From positions 2,666,001 through 2,730,000 of the forward strand of contig NC_089426.1 in assembly GCF_013426205.1 (NCBI RefSeq): a DNA stretch of 64,000 nucleotides, read 5' to 3'. The notes under the pieces are model-generated. The model saw only the letters and a program-made list of their open reading frames with translations. It ran no database searches and was not told the DNA's origin. A program made the translations under genes and the position numbers. Shown piece after piece: positions 49,171-61,384 of the stretch; the first letter of the stretch is position 1; each line of letters begins with the position of its first letter. Source of the stretch: Metarhizium brunneum (taxonomy: Eukaryota > Ascomycota > Sordariomycetes > Hypocreales > Clavicipitaceae).

Positions 49171-49761
49171 AGACTGTCAGGTACTATTCTTAACTTGAAT
49201 TTTCACATTGATACGTATCATTGTGAACCATCACGATGCTGACTTTTGGTGTTGAGAGTCTTATAGTGCGGGATTTTCTGTTTGTACAGTGTTGTGCACC
49301 TCCGCCTTCCAGCCAACCCTACACAAGTAATCTCACAATAACTTGGTATGGACATCAAAAAGCGCCGCAGGCGGAAGCACGCTACAGGGGGGGCTCCGCG
49401 TGGGAACATTGAAACAAAACAAACCTAGGAGATTTCATGGCTATAGCTAACATTCTAGCAGCTTCAATCAACCCAGCCAAACTTCTTCAAATGCAACAGC
49501 AGCATCTTTCGAGGCCCGAATCGAACCAACCAGACAGCTTCAAAAGGCTCATCCTGCTTGCGACCCCCGGCAGGGCAACCTTGCCTACATTTGTACACCT
49601 ATTATGGCAAGGTCTGATGTTCGCATCGGACCTAGTACCTACCTACATATGTAGCAGCCTCACATGTGGGTAGGTTTGGTGCCATGATTGAATACTTTCT
49701 AGGAGCGCCTCTGGTAAATTTTCGCATCTTAGCGGTCTTGTACGGACAATGGAGAAAAAGA
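49171..49761. other. 3' intergenic region of the FHA kinase
   Basis: No gene recognised. The sequence GGTTCGATTCG on the minus strand near 49511-49521 resembles a tRNA B box but lacks a matching T stem or A box. Confidence 0.45.
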
Positions 49762-51731
49762 TCAACATACCGGTGAGCTTGGAAAAATCTGCAACAATGC
49801 TTCCGCCTCGGCGGCCTCCTGGTCGACATGGGCATCAAGAAAGCCAGATTGTGAGATCGACGCTCGCCCTCGACGCTTCAATTTGGGATTCTGGGATGCC
49901 TTTTTTGTTGTTGGCCGCTTTAAGCTTGGCCTCGCTTCTGACTGACGTGATAGAGGTTGCGCCGCGGCAAATTTCCTCCTTGCGCCGTCATCCCTGGAGC
50001 TTGGATCTATGGAAATCATGGTATCGGTTGACCTTCCATCATCGCTCACGTCGCCGACATCCCTGAGTGGCACAGTACTCTGCTCGTTTGTGTCGATGTC
50101 GCTAGAATAGACAACTGGAGCCTCGCGCCACAAAACGTCCTTGATCCTATCGCACGCTTCCTCGCCCACAATGCGGCGCGGTAGCTCCTTTACTCTCTCA
50201 TAGCAACCCTGAGCAGAGCACCGTCGTTCTGGAGATAGGACTAGCATGCTCCCGAGCAAGAATCGTTTCAGGCTGTCAGGTCGGCGGTGGTAAAGCTCTT
50301 CGAGAGAACCAACCACTATGCTGCACCAAGATGAGCCAAGAACATTTTTCGGGAGGTTGTCCCTATGCTTTCGGTAAGCTGGCAGAATTCCTAGCATCTC
50401 ACACATCACCACACCAAGGGACCAGATGTCCACCGCCGCCGAGTAGCGCCTATCACTACTATCCTCAAAGATTTCCGGTGCAATAAACCGACCAGTGCCG
50501 CATTGAGAGCGTAATTCCGCCACATCTTTGGATAGTCCAAAGTCAGCGAGAACAACGACAAAGGGTTCCAGCGATTTAACAAGAATATTGTTTGGTGATA
50601 TGTCGCGATGCGCCAATTGGTTCTCATGCATAAGCGTCAAGGCCGAGAGACACTGCGTAAGAACCAGCATACTTTCGGAAATCGTTATATTCTCTAGTTG
50701 GGACAAGGGACCTCCCGGGATATATTCCAAGACCAATTGGGGGTATGGATCGTCGATGACACGCAACAGCCGTACAATATTAGGCTGTTGAGGTTAGAGC
50801 CATGACGCCATGAACGCAAAAGTATACTCACATGTATCAGGTTTTTCATGTTATTTGCTTCACGTCTCCATTTTCCCCGGGCATCGGCAAGTGCAGCCTC
50901 AGTTTTGGCGCTGTTGACGCCCTTTCTGAGGAACATCCTGACCATGTTGTCGCGTGGCCTCTTTACAACAATCTCATGTCCGGTGCTCACATCCCAGTAA
51001 TAAGTGACAACGCCAAACCCCCCTTGTCCAATCATTTCCCTCAAATAGATAGGGCCTTCACCTGGTGTATGCGCTCCTGTAGCAAACTGCGTGTCTGGCC
51101 GAAGAGGGATATTTAGATCGTCCAGGAGGCCTTCCGCGGTCGCACTGCCCTGGCAAAACCTTTCGACCTTGTCGATATATGACTGGGAATCAATGTCATG
51201 CTCGAAAGCCACGATTTCAAATTGGACAGTGTTGTGTATTTTAATAATAATCTTTCCCTGCTGATGAGCTTTCTCGTTGCCGCCAATAATCCAGGTAAAA
51301 TTGCGTCGCGTACCCGTCCCTTTCGTGTCGTAAGTTACCTCGGTTCCGATAAGTGATCCCAAGTCCTTCACGATGAACTGTCTTCGCTCATCAAAAGTTA
51401 AGCTAAAGTGAAAGTGGCTTAGACATGGTAGATTAGGCAGGACAACATCACTCTTCCTATTACATCCGAATACGACCCCATGGGACGATCGTGGGATCTT
51501 GCTGAATCTGATCTCGATGAAGGGCCTGCCGTCATATTCGGATGCAGTTGCGTCCACTTCCTCCGGAGGCTCAGTCGCCTCGCGGTCTTCACGCCCACAC
51601 TGAGCTTTTTTTGGCTGTCCATCAGATAGCGGCGGCGGTACACAATACTGACTAGTCGTGATGGCCTCTTTAGCACAGCCATGAGTATCGGAAACAGGGT
51701 ACACACGAGCAATGAGGTCTTTGACGTCCAT
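49762..51731 (-). CDS. FHA-domain serine/threonine protein kinase (Chk2/Rad53-like architecture)
   Basis: Two minus-strand exons, 51731-50832 and 50784-49762 (47-nt intron, GTGAGT donor, CAACAG acceptor), give 640 residues. An FHA phosphothreonine-binding domain lies at about residues 70-175 (GVVFGCNRKSDVVLP, then LSHFHFSL). The kinase domain runs from about 228: P-loop GQGGFG (235-240), VVK lysine K257, alpha-C glutamate E291, NNMKNLIHPNIVRLL across the splice junction, catalytic HRDISPNN (D361, N366), DFG (381-383) and APE (402-404). All catalytic residues are present. The tail is Ser-rich with a basic patch KKASQNPKLKRRGR that could be a nuclear signal. FHA-then-kinase order is that of Chk2, Rad53 and Dun1, but this reads as a divergent paralogue rather than the main checkpoint kinase. 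The 3' end is uncertain: a GTATGT right before the stop could be a donor to one more tiny exon. Confidence 0.87.
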
Positions 51732-52339
51732 GGTTTATTGCCCGATGACGGTAGAGACGGAAATTGGGAGGCGACATGATTGCCACGGATGACAGCCGAC
51801 TTTAATATTGGAAGGGAAATCAGAAAGCCCTAAATTCACATAAGCCTCCTTCTCTCCTCCTGTCTAATCGTTCTGGCAATCCTGCACCTCCTTGAGACGG
51901 GGGCGGCTACGTGGCTCTCATCATTGGGCGTGACATGCGTTCTGAGATGCATGACGCGCCCGTTTTTGTAAAGGAATCAGGCTGTCATGCAGTGAAATGA
52001 GAAAAGTGTGACAAGGGCAGGGTGTCTGGGCTTGGAACATGTGTGTTCAATTCAAACTACGTATAATAATAATCGACTTTGGGATATCGAACGTCCTTGG
52101 TTTTCTACGAGGCCCTGAGGAGCCGGAGGTCTCTATAAATCCAAGAAGTCGCTGAGGTCTAATGCCTGAGGGCTAGTGCCCGAGGTAGCCTTAGCTTAAG
52201 GCCGACCTCGGGCCTCGACGTCGTGATACTTCCTTTGTTGTTGTGAAACCATTGTTGGCCCAACGCCCCTTGTTGTAAGCTAACCGTGTGACAGCACTGA
52301 GAGTGTGTAACCGGGCAAGGTGCCTAAGCATTGCACCAG
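51732..52339. other. Kinase promoter region and boundary of the AT-rich isochore
   Basis: The upstream region of the kinase has normal composition to about 52330, followed by an abrupt change to A/T-rich DNA. It holds a cluster of CCNGAGG-type elements (52108-52213) and a strong hairpin. No open frame is credible. Confidence 0.55.
52178..52213. repeat. Perfect stem-loop at the isochore edge
   Basis: The outer arms GCCCGAGGT (52178-52186) and ACCTCGGGC (52205-52213) are perfect inverted repeats. Between them GCCTTA (52188-52193) pairs with TAAGGC (52197-52202) around a GCT loop. It could be a transposon terminal hairpin or cruciform-prone site; function unknown. Confidence 0.75.
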
Positions 52340-52340
52340 T

Positions 52341-52380
52341 TATAATATAGTATAATATACTATAATATACTATAATATAA
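52341..52380. repeat. Four tandem decamers TATAATATAS
   Basis: Exactly four 10-bp copies (TATAATATAG, TATAATATAC, TATAATATAC, TATAATATAA) mark the first fully A/T stretch of the isochore. Confidence 0.85.
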
Positions 52381-53972
52381 CATGAAGTATTATAACCTAT
52401 TAGTAAATTCCTTTCATTAAGCTAATAAAGTTTAGTAGTAGTTTCGATGTTATTTCCCATTATTCAGCCGTAGGCTGACTTAACATTAATCGAATAAGTT
52501 TTTCCTAAATATAAGAGATTAGTACTAACAGGGGGTTAATAAGTTATAATTAGTTAAGTTTTAGGCATATTATTCAGTAATTAGAAGATGGTCTTTGTAA
52601 AGTAGGGCCTTAATTTCTTAATCTTAGAGGTTATTTATGGTGAGATTTAGGTGTAAATAGCTTACTTTATTTGCTTCTCTTAATCATAATACTCTTTACT
52701 ATTATGAACTAATAAAGCCTATATTAAGTTATTTTTAGGCTGGCATGCTTCCTATTATATACGCCTACTACGGCGAGGAGAAACCATTATATGACTTTAT
52801 TAGTAAAAGGAAATCAGCTAAGGCTACTAAGAATTATTTAGAATACTATAATAAGAATAATTCTTATGTTAGCTTTATTTTTCTTCTTTATAGTATTAGT
52901 ACTAATAAGGTATAGTATTTTAGATCTAAAGGCGTAATCTTAATATTAAGGAGCCTTATTATCTGTCCTTTATTAGGTAAAGCGCCTAGCCAGAAGTAAA
53001 TAAACAAAGATACTAAACTATTACCTATAAAGGATAAGTCTAGATCGCGCCTAACGTTAATAAATAGACTATAATAGCCTCCTATGGCTAGAAGCTTATT
53101 TAAAGAGAATAGCAGCTAGCCTTGCGTTATACTAGGCATGCCGCTTCTAGTAACCTAATAAAGCTCGCGGCTCTTTAAGGCGCTAGCTCCCTTACCTACG
53201 CCATAGCTAATAACCGTTCTAATTACCTCTTATTTTAATCTATTAATTGCCTAAGGCAGTATAACTAGAATAAGCTACTCTTACTTAACTACTAGATTTC
53301 ATAAGGGCAGGAAGGTATCGCAAGATGATCACTTAACCGCTGGGGCTAGGGTTAGGCTAGCTGCTATTTAGCATAACTATTATTTATAATATTGTGTAGG
53401 GGAGACTATGTTGTTAATGCCTATAATATCTTAATTAGGTGTCTTTTAAGGCTTAAAAGCTATTAAAAAAGGTATCCATTCTTATACTGTGATTTATAGT
53501 AGCTTTTATAGGCTAACTAAGGCTTCTAGATGCGACTTAAAGTTAAGATTAACTATAGATAGGCGACCTTTAAGGTGGGGGTATGATGTTTAAGGAAGGT
53601 GATAATAGTAGCTAGTTCTTAGAATCTAATATTAACGTTAAGGACTATGCTAACTTATTGCTTTTACCTGTTTAACCACGTAGGTATCTTAAGTAATTAG
53701 GGATTAAGCTAGACTTTAACCTAGGTGAGGAAGATAAGAATGGTAATAGGGATAATAATTCTATGGATAGAAGCTCTCTTTGCTATTAGCTAGTGCAGCT
53801 GTCTATATAGCTAAGGCATGGTTGCTAAGGTCCCGCCCTAAGTATAGGAGGGCAGCTAAGAATATCTTGGAGAGTAACATGATTATTAAGGCCATAATAA
53901 CGTCTTTAGAGTCTAGTAATAATTCCACCAGAAGAATTAGTAGTCTTTTATGTATAAGATCTAGTATATAAT

Positions 53973-55940
53973 GGTGACCTTAATACTTATGCCTTAATAG
54001 ACCATAATAAGGCTACTTTGCGTAAGTTCTAGACTAAGCTTAATAATAATCAGATAGAATACTATAGTTAATACTATGAGTATTAGTTTTAGATAAAAAT
54101 AAATTATAATGGTATTTACTTATATTATTATTAAAAGGATAAGAAGCATGGCCTAGATAAGCCTTATTTCTTTTTTATGGAAAATTAACTTAATTTTAGC
54201 CTTATATTAACCTAATTACCTAAGCTTACGCCTATAAAGGAGTTATTAATTACTTATATCTATGTTTATATAAATATTATACTAATATAAGGGCAGTAAT
54301 ATAAGTATTAGGGCCATATTATTTACTTTCTTTATAAAGTTAGCCTGGTATATAACCAGCTCTTACTTTTACCATAGGAGTTAAACATAGTATTATTATA
54401 TCCTGCTAATATATTATCACACGTTAATCTTAGTTAGTAATTTACCCGCTAGTTCCGCGTACGCTACTAGGCGGTAATAATATGGCTTAACTACCTTTGT
54501 TATTATTATCCTGGCTATTAATATATTATTATTAATAATAAGTAATTAAGCTAACTACCTAAGAATAGTAATATAATAGATACTATCCCCTAAAGTTAGG
54601 TAGAGGTTACTAATATAGGACTAAAGGAAGATTAAGAGGTAAAGCCTAAGCTAAAGAACGTGGCTACTATGCCTGACCTATTAGCTAAGAATATAAAGCT
54701 TAATACTCTGCGGTCTATTCTTACTAGTAAACCAAAGGCAAATATAAGGCTTCTTATTACTATAAGCTCCTAGGGGTAAGCGCGGCATAAGTTATAGCTC
54801 CTAAATATATAACACACGCTAATTAATAAGTTTAACTGCTCTTATGCCCTTCTCTCCTTAGTATTCCCTTGCCTCTTCTTAGATAGTAAAGCCAACTTTA
54901 TAAAGCCTTACTTATAATTAATTAAGTATAAGAATTATATTAAGCACGTAATATAGTAGCATAATAAGTGTTTTACACGGTACCTAATCTTTTATTTTAT
55001 TATATTTAATACCTTAATATAGTCCTAAGCACGTGCACGGTTAAAATTCTTTATAAAGTAACATGATAGCACCTATAAACCGCTCATATAAGAGCAGCTT
55101 ATTTAGGCTTTTAAACATAGTAATAACCCTAAGGCGTAGGCGCTAATAAACTTAATTATTAAGTATATAATATTAATTTGCGGTATACGCCCCTTTTAGA
55201 ATAAGAAAAGGTAGGACCTTAAGGCATATACCTATAACCTAGGCTATCCTAGCGTATTTATTATATTTAGCCTAGCTAATTTATATTAGTAAAGCCTCTA
55301 CTAATATATGCCCTAATATAGAGAATAGCTACGCGTGTTTAAGCTAAAAAGGATAGTATTATTATGCTACTTATTACGGTAAAACCCTTATATTACTGCT
55401 TTTTACTTTTATTGCTAATACTACTTCTTTTAAGATATTATATTATAAAAGAAGTTTAATGTTATTAATTACTAGGATTAATATAAATGGTAAGGGCATG
55501 GTAGTCCTTATAACCACGGCTTATACTAGATAAAGGACAGCCTAGCCGCTGATATAAAAGATAAAGCTGCTTGTGATATATTCGCACGTATATAGGGCTT
55601 CCACGTTATGGCTATGAACCCAGAGCCCTGTAGGAGTATACCTTAAAGGGAGGGTAATCTATTAAGCGTAGATCTACTTGGCGTAGGGATAATATTCTTA
55701 TAGCTCTTATAAATTATTAACTACTATTAGTGCCATAAATATAATACCATGTATTACTTACGTGTCAGAAAGGGAAGCGGTGACCTAGTAAGGGATATAG
55801 AAGGAGCCGCTACTAATATTAAGGTAGCTAATATGGCAAATCCGGAAAGGGAGTGTTGTTTTAACTTTCTGTTACGACCTAGCCGTAAGCTGCAGTGTAG
55901 GTCGCAGAATAGGCCGCCTATATAAGCTACTTTATAGAGG
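53973..55940 (+). pseudogene. Helitron Rep/helicase-like protein, RIP-inactivated
   Basis: One reading frame holds from 53973 to about 55940 without any net frameshift, broken only by TAA/TAG codons standing where Gln, Arg or Trp are expected. Recognisable blocks in order: a Cys-rich zinc-finger-like part (about 54040-54110), GHIIYFLYKVSLVYNQLLLLP (DUF6570-type region, about 54312-54374), FTR-x-FRVRY (54441-54467), the helitron-like N domain with ALLSLVFP (about 54850), PSVFIIFSLANLY (about 55250) and the rolling-circle replication HUH-type motif GSPYNHGLY at 55500-55526, where the first His codon is now TAT. FARI-x-GFHVMAMNPEP follows at about 55585. The identification rests on the order of these blocks. 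The protein cannot be made. Confidence 0.8.
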
Positions 55941-56799
55941 AATAAGGCTTATATTAAAGAAATAATCAGAGTATATAAGGTAATTATAAAAGTTATTTTA
56001 TAATTAAAATAATTACTAGGTAAGTTAATATAATTATCTTATAATTAAGATAACTTATAATTAAAAGTTACTCTTAAGAAAAAATAATTACCTTATATAT
56101 AAGAATCTTAATTTTACTTTATAAATAAACTTTAATTTCTTAGCTTTTAATAATAATTATTATATTAACTTAAGCTTTACTTATAACTTTTTAACTTTAA
56201 TTACTTAATTATAATTTATAACTTATTATTAATATAATACTTAATTACTTAAATTAATTACCTTAATAGCTTTATTAATATAAATTATAATTAGTTTATC
56301 TTTTAAGAACCTTAGTTATTATATATTAAAAGCTCTTATTTAAATTATTATTATCTTACTTTAAGTAATACCTAATAATTATTAATATAATATTATATAA
56401 AATTATTATTATATTTAAATTAAATAAAACCTAAGAAGAATTAATTATTATTTTTACTTATAATATACTTATTAAGATTATATACCTTTAAGAATAAGTT
56501 TAATAAATAAAAAAAAATAATAAAAATAAGCTATAATTATAATTATAATTAAAAAGAACTTAAGAGAAATTCTTAAACTTAAAATACTAGAATTATATAA
56601 TAAATCCTTAGGTATACTTTAAGGATTTCTTACTTAACTTAAAGCTTATTATTAATAATTTTTAATTAAAATAAAAGAATCTTTTATTAAGGTATTATAT
56701 ATAAGAGAATATATAATAAAAGTAATACTTATATAATTTAAACTTATTATAAGGGATTACCTTAATAAAAAAAAAGATAATTATAAAAAAAAAATTAAT

Positions 56800-57320
56800 A
56801 TTATTTTTAAAAGTTATAATAAGTTTAAAAAAGCTATTAAAAAAGCCTTTAAAATAATTAATAAAGCTAAAGCTATTAAGTATTATATTAATAGGCTTAA
56901 GTAAAAGGGATTAATATTTAATTATATTACTTATTTTTAATAACTTATATTTTAGCTTAATTAAAAGGATAAACCTTTTATATTAGTTTTTTATAAAGGA
57001 TTTAAGAAAAAAGTTAAAGATAAACTTTATAAAAAAAATAAACTAAATAACTTATTAGATTATATTATTATAATAATATAAATTAATAATAAATAATATT
57101 AATAATATATATAAAAGAAATAAGGTAAAAGAACCTAAAGCCTTATTAAAGGAAAGAGTTATTAAGCTAATTAATATAAAAAGTATAATAAACTTATTAC
57201 TTATAATTATACTCTTAATCTTAAATAAATAAAGCTTAATATTATTAAAAAAAATAATAAAAAGGAAAAGAAATATTATAATTATAAAAAACTAAGATAT
57301 TTTATTAATAAATATAAGAA
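56800..57320 (+). pseudogene. Gag with a CCHC zinc knuckle, RIP-destroyed
   Basis: The frame containing 56881 reads KYYINRL, K-x-KGLIFNYITYF and DKPFILVFYKGFKKKVKD, the usual fungal Ty3/gypsy Gag pattern. In the same frame at 57274-57315 a CX2CX4HX4C knuckle keeps its exact spacing, but all four zinc ligands are now Tyr codons (TAT at 57274, 57283, 57298 and 57313), as expected from C-to-T and G-to-A changes. Confidence 0.75.
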
Positions 57321-59889
57321 ACCTAAGAAAAAATAAAAGCTAATATTAAAAGAAGGTAAAAAATAACTTAATTTTATTAATTAATAAAAAATTAAAGTTA
57401 TTAAATTAAAGGTAAAATATAAGAACCTTAATTAAACCTTTTATTATAATAATAATTATTATATTTATATAAGTAATAAATAAGAAAAAGAATAATTTCT
57501 AAAAGAACTAAGAAAACTAAAAAAAAAAAATTATAAATTTTATAAGAAATAGGCTATAAGTAGCTAAATAACTAGTATAAGAAAACCTAAATAAATAATT
57601 ATTAAAAAAAAGAATACTTATAATAATAAGATAAAAGGAATTTTATAAACTAAAATTATTAAAATATTTAAATAAAAACTTATATTAAGAAATTCTTAAT
57701 TAGGTATAATAATAAATAAAAGTAAGAAAAATTTAAAGGGAATAATAATATAAAAAGAAATAAAATATATAAATTCTTATTACCTTTAATAAACTAAAAA
57801 ATAAAATAAAGGAAATAAGTATTAATAATAATAATATAATTCTAAATACTTTAAAAGTATTTAAAAATAAATAAAATAAAAAAAAAACACTTATAAAGCT
57901 AATAATTATATAGGAATAAGCTATATAATAATATTTCCTTATACTAATAAGAAAATATTTTATAATTCTTATTTTAATAATAAATACTATTATAATAATA
58001 AAAAACTAGATATTATAGTTTTTAAAAGAAAAAAAGGAAAATAATCCTAAACTTTTATTAAAATATATAAAATATATATATTTAATATAAGTATTATATA
58101 TATTTATAATATATTAAATATATTTTTAAATTAAGGTATAATTAGATATATTTTTAATTAAGATAAAAAGATATTTAATTAAAGTATTATACTTTAAATA
58201 AGAACTCTTAAAATAAAAAGTAAAAATAATTAATAATAATTAAATAATAATCTTAGAACTTAATTTAAATATACTTATTAAATACTAAGCTTATATAAAT
58301 CTTATAAATATATATAAATTAAATATATATTAATTATATATATATATAAAAAATAAGTAATAATATTAATATATATATAAGAAAAAAATTCTAATATATA
58401 AAAAAAAATTATTACTTAAGTTATCTTAATATAAAATAAAAAACTATATAATATACTTATTATTAAATTATTTAAAATATATAATAAATAAAGCTAAGAA
58501 ATAATATAAGTAATAATATAAAATATTAATAATATATAAATAAATATAATAAGTATTAAATATACTTAAATAAAAAAACCTTAAGAGAATTATAAAATTA
58601 ATATATTATAATAAATAATAATTAAATAAGTAATATAATAAATAAAAGTTTAACCTTAGATATAATAAGAAATATATAATAAATTATAATAACTTAAAAT
58701 ATAAAAAGTATAAAAAAATAAAAAATTAAATTTATAATTACTTATATTAAATATTTAATAATAGGTTTTACTTTAAGTACTTATAAAATAAAACTAAACT
58801 TATAAAATAATACTAAGAAATAAAATAATAAATTATAAAGGAATTTATTTTAAAAAACTTAAAAAATAAGGTATATTATTTATAAAAGGGCTATAAATTA
58901 ATATAAAAAGAAAGATACTAATAACCCTTAATATAATTAAAAGTAAATAAAATAATAAGATAATATTAAATATTATAATTATAAGATATTATATTTATAT
59001 ACTTATAAATAATAGTATAATAAGTAATTATATTTTACTTAAAGTTATAAATTATTATTAATTATTATAAAAATATAAAAAAGTATTATATAAGTTAATT
59101 AATATTAAAAGAAAACTTTTTACTTATAATAATAGAATTATTAATTAAAAGATTAATTATCTTAAAGTATAAATTTAAGGTTATTTAAAAGTGATTTAAC
59201 TTAATATTATAAATATATTAGAATATAATCTAATATTAAGGTACTTATAATTATAAGAGAGTAACTTATTAATTAACTAAAGAATAGGCTAATTAAAGTA
59301 AAATAAGACTTTAGGTTAATAAAATTAATAAAATTTAAAAAAAAAAAAAATTTTATTATAACTTAGCTTATAAATAAAATTTTAAAAAAAAAGAACTTTT
59401 AAGTAAGTTATTTAAGGACTAATAATAATAAATAAGTAATAAAAAAGTAATTAAAATAATTAGATCTATTATAATAACCTTAATAGTATTATAAACTAAA
59501 ATATAAATAATAATAAGTAATAAGAAAATAAAAGTTAAGATCTAAAAGGTTATTATTATCTTAAGGAAAAACCTTATAAATATAAATAAAAAACTTAAAA
59601 AAAAAAAAAAATAAAAATAATAAAAATAATAAAAGCTTAATAATAAAAAAAAAAAAACTTAAAAATATTCCTAAAAAATACTAAAAATATAAAAAATTAT
59701 TTATAAAAGAATTAAAAATTAAACTATTAAAATATAATTAATAAGATTATTAAATTAACTTAATAAATAAAAAATTAATAATATTTTATAAGATTTATAA
59801 CTTAAATATAAAAGAACTTAAAATATTATAAGAATATATTAATAAAATATTAATAAAAAGCTATATTAAAATATTTATATTAAAAGCTA

Positions 59890-60320
59890 AATACTTAGTT
59901 ATATTTATTTTAAAAAAAAATAAAAAACTATAATTAATAATAGATTATTAGTAATTAAATATAATTATTATAAAGGATTAAATATTATTATTATTTATAT
60001 TAGAATTATAAAATTAATTATATAAAATAAATTAGTTTATTATTTTAGACCTAAAAGGAGTATATAATTTAATTTAAATAAAAAAAGGTTATAAATAAAA
60101 GATAGCCTTTAAAATAAAATTTAAATTATTTAAATACTTAGTAATATTATTTAAGCTTATTAATATATTAATAATATTTTAATAAATAATTAATAATATA
60201 TTATAAAAATATTTAAATAATTTTATAATAATATATTTAAATAATATATTAATTTTCTTAAAAACCCTAAAAAACCATAAAAAATATATATATAAGGTAT
60301 TATAAGCGCTATAAAATATA
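59890..60320 (+). pseudogene. Ty3/gypsy reverse transcriptase, RIP-destroyed
   Basis: A single frame gives FILKKNKKL, then IDY at 59940-59948, LDLKGVYNLI at 60045-60074, AFK-x-KFKLFKYLV (about 60110) and YLNNI at 60234-60248. In Ty3/gypsy enzymes these correspond to FVKKKDGKLR, VDYRxLN, LDLxxAYxxI, TAFxTRxGxFEYxVMPFG and the catalytic YLDDI. Both Asp codons of YLDD have become Asn by G-to-A change. Confidence 0.85.
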
Positions 60321-61384
60321 AAGTTATTAATAGAATTAATAAAAAGTAAATTTTATACCTAAGAAGTAGACTTTTTAAGATATATAATATAATTAAATAA
60401 GATATAAATAAAAAAGATAAAGATTAAAGTAATAAGAAATTAATTAATATTAAAGAATATTAAGAATATATAAAGCTTTAAAAGCTTTATAAACTATTAT
60501 AAAAGATTTATTAAAAGCTATAATAAAACTATAATATCCTTAAATAAACTTATTAAAAAAGATAAATAATAAAATTAAAATAATAAGGTATAATATACTT
60601 TTAATAAAATTAAAGAACTTATTATATTTAAACTTATTTTAAAAACCTTTAACTTAAAAAAAGAAATAAAATTAAAAACTAATTTTTTAAACTTTACTTT
60701 AAGAGTATAAGTTAAATAAAAAAATAATAATAAGAAATTATATTTTATTATATTTTACTTAAAAAAACTTTATAAAGTAAAACTTAATTACCTTATTTAT
60801 AATAAAGAATTCTTAGTAATTATTAATATTTTTAAGAAATTTAAATATTATTTTATAAGAAATAAATATAAAGTTAAAATATATATTAATTATAAGAATA
60901 TTTCTTATTTTATAATAATATAATAATTAAATAAATAATAAATTTAATAAGCTAAATATCTTTTAGAATTTAATTATAAAATTATTTATTAAAAAAGATC
61001 TAAGAATAAATAAGTAAATACTTTAAGTTAAAAAAGTAATTATAATATAAGAGTACTTATAATAATAAAATAACTCCTTAAAATTAATAAAAATAATAAT
61101 TTTTAATAAAAATAATTAAATATTATATTAAAAGTATAAAAAAAAACCTAATATATAATAAAATATATTAATAAGTAATAAATAATATATAATATATTAA
61201 GAATATATTAATAAGATATATATATTACTTAAGAGAAGTATTAATATATAAAAAGAAAATCTAAATATTATTAAAATTATAAGAAGAATATATTAAAGAA
61301 ATATATAAATATTTAGTTTATAAATATTAAAAAATCTATAAAATATTAAATAAGATATAATAATAATATAATTTCTTAGGAATT

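Larger units (their letters stand above)
52330..55940 (+). mobile_element. RIP-degraded, 3'-truncated Helitron relic
   Basis: The part from 53973 to about 55940 encodes a recognisable Helitron Rep/helicase-like protein (see the pseudogene entry). The 1.6 kb before it has the same moderate RIP level and probably belongs to the element, but I could not find the 5' TC end. The 3' side, including the Pif1-type helicase, is missing because the sequence changes abruptly into the gypsy relic near 55.94 kb. Confidence 0.75.

Noticed and set aside
49490..49600. tRNA-like B box GGTTCGATTCG on the minus strand
   Set aside because: The flanking bases do not form a T stem, and no A box or acceptor stem is present at the right distance.
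53780..53971. 63-codon open frame in the AT-rich region
   Set aside because: Short ATG frame inside the RIPed repeat, in a different frame from the Helitron protein; no sign of function.
55950..56800. 5' LTR of the gypsy relic
   Set aside because: The sequence is A/T simple DNA with many local inverted repeats; I could not pair it with a matching 3' copy by eye, so no LTR coordinates are claimed.
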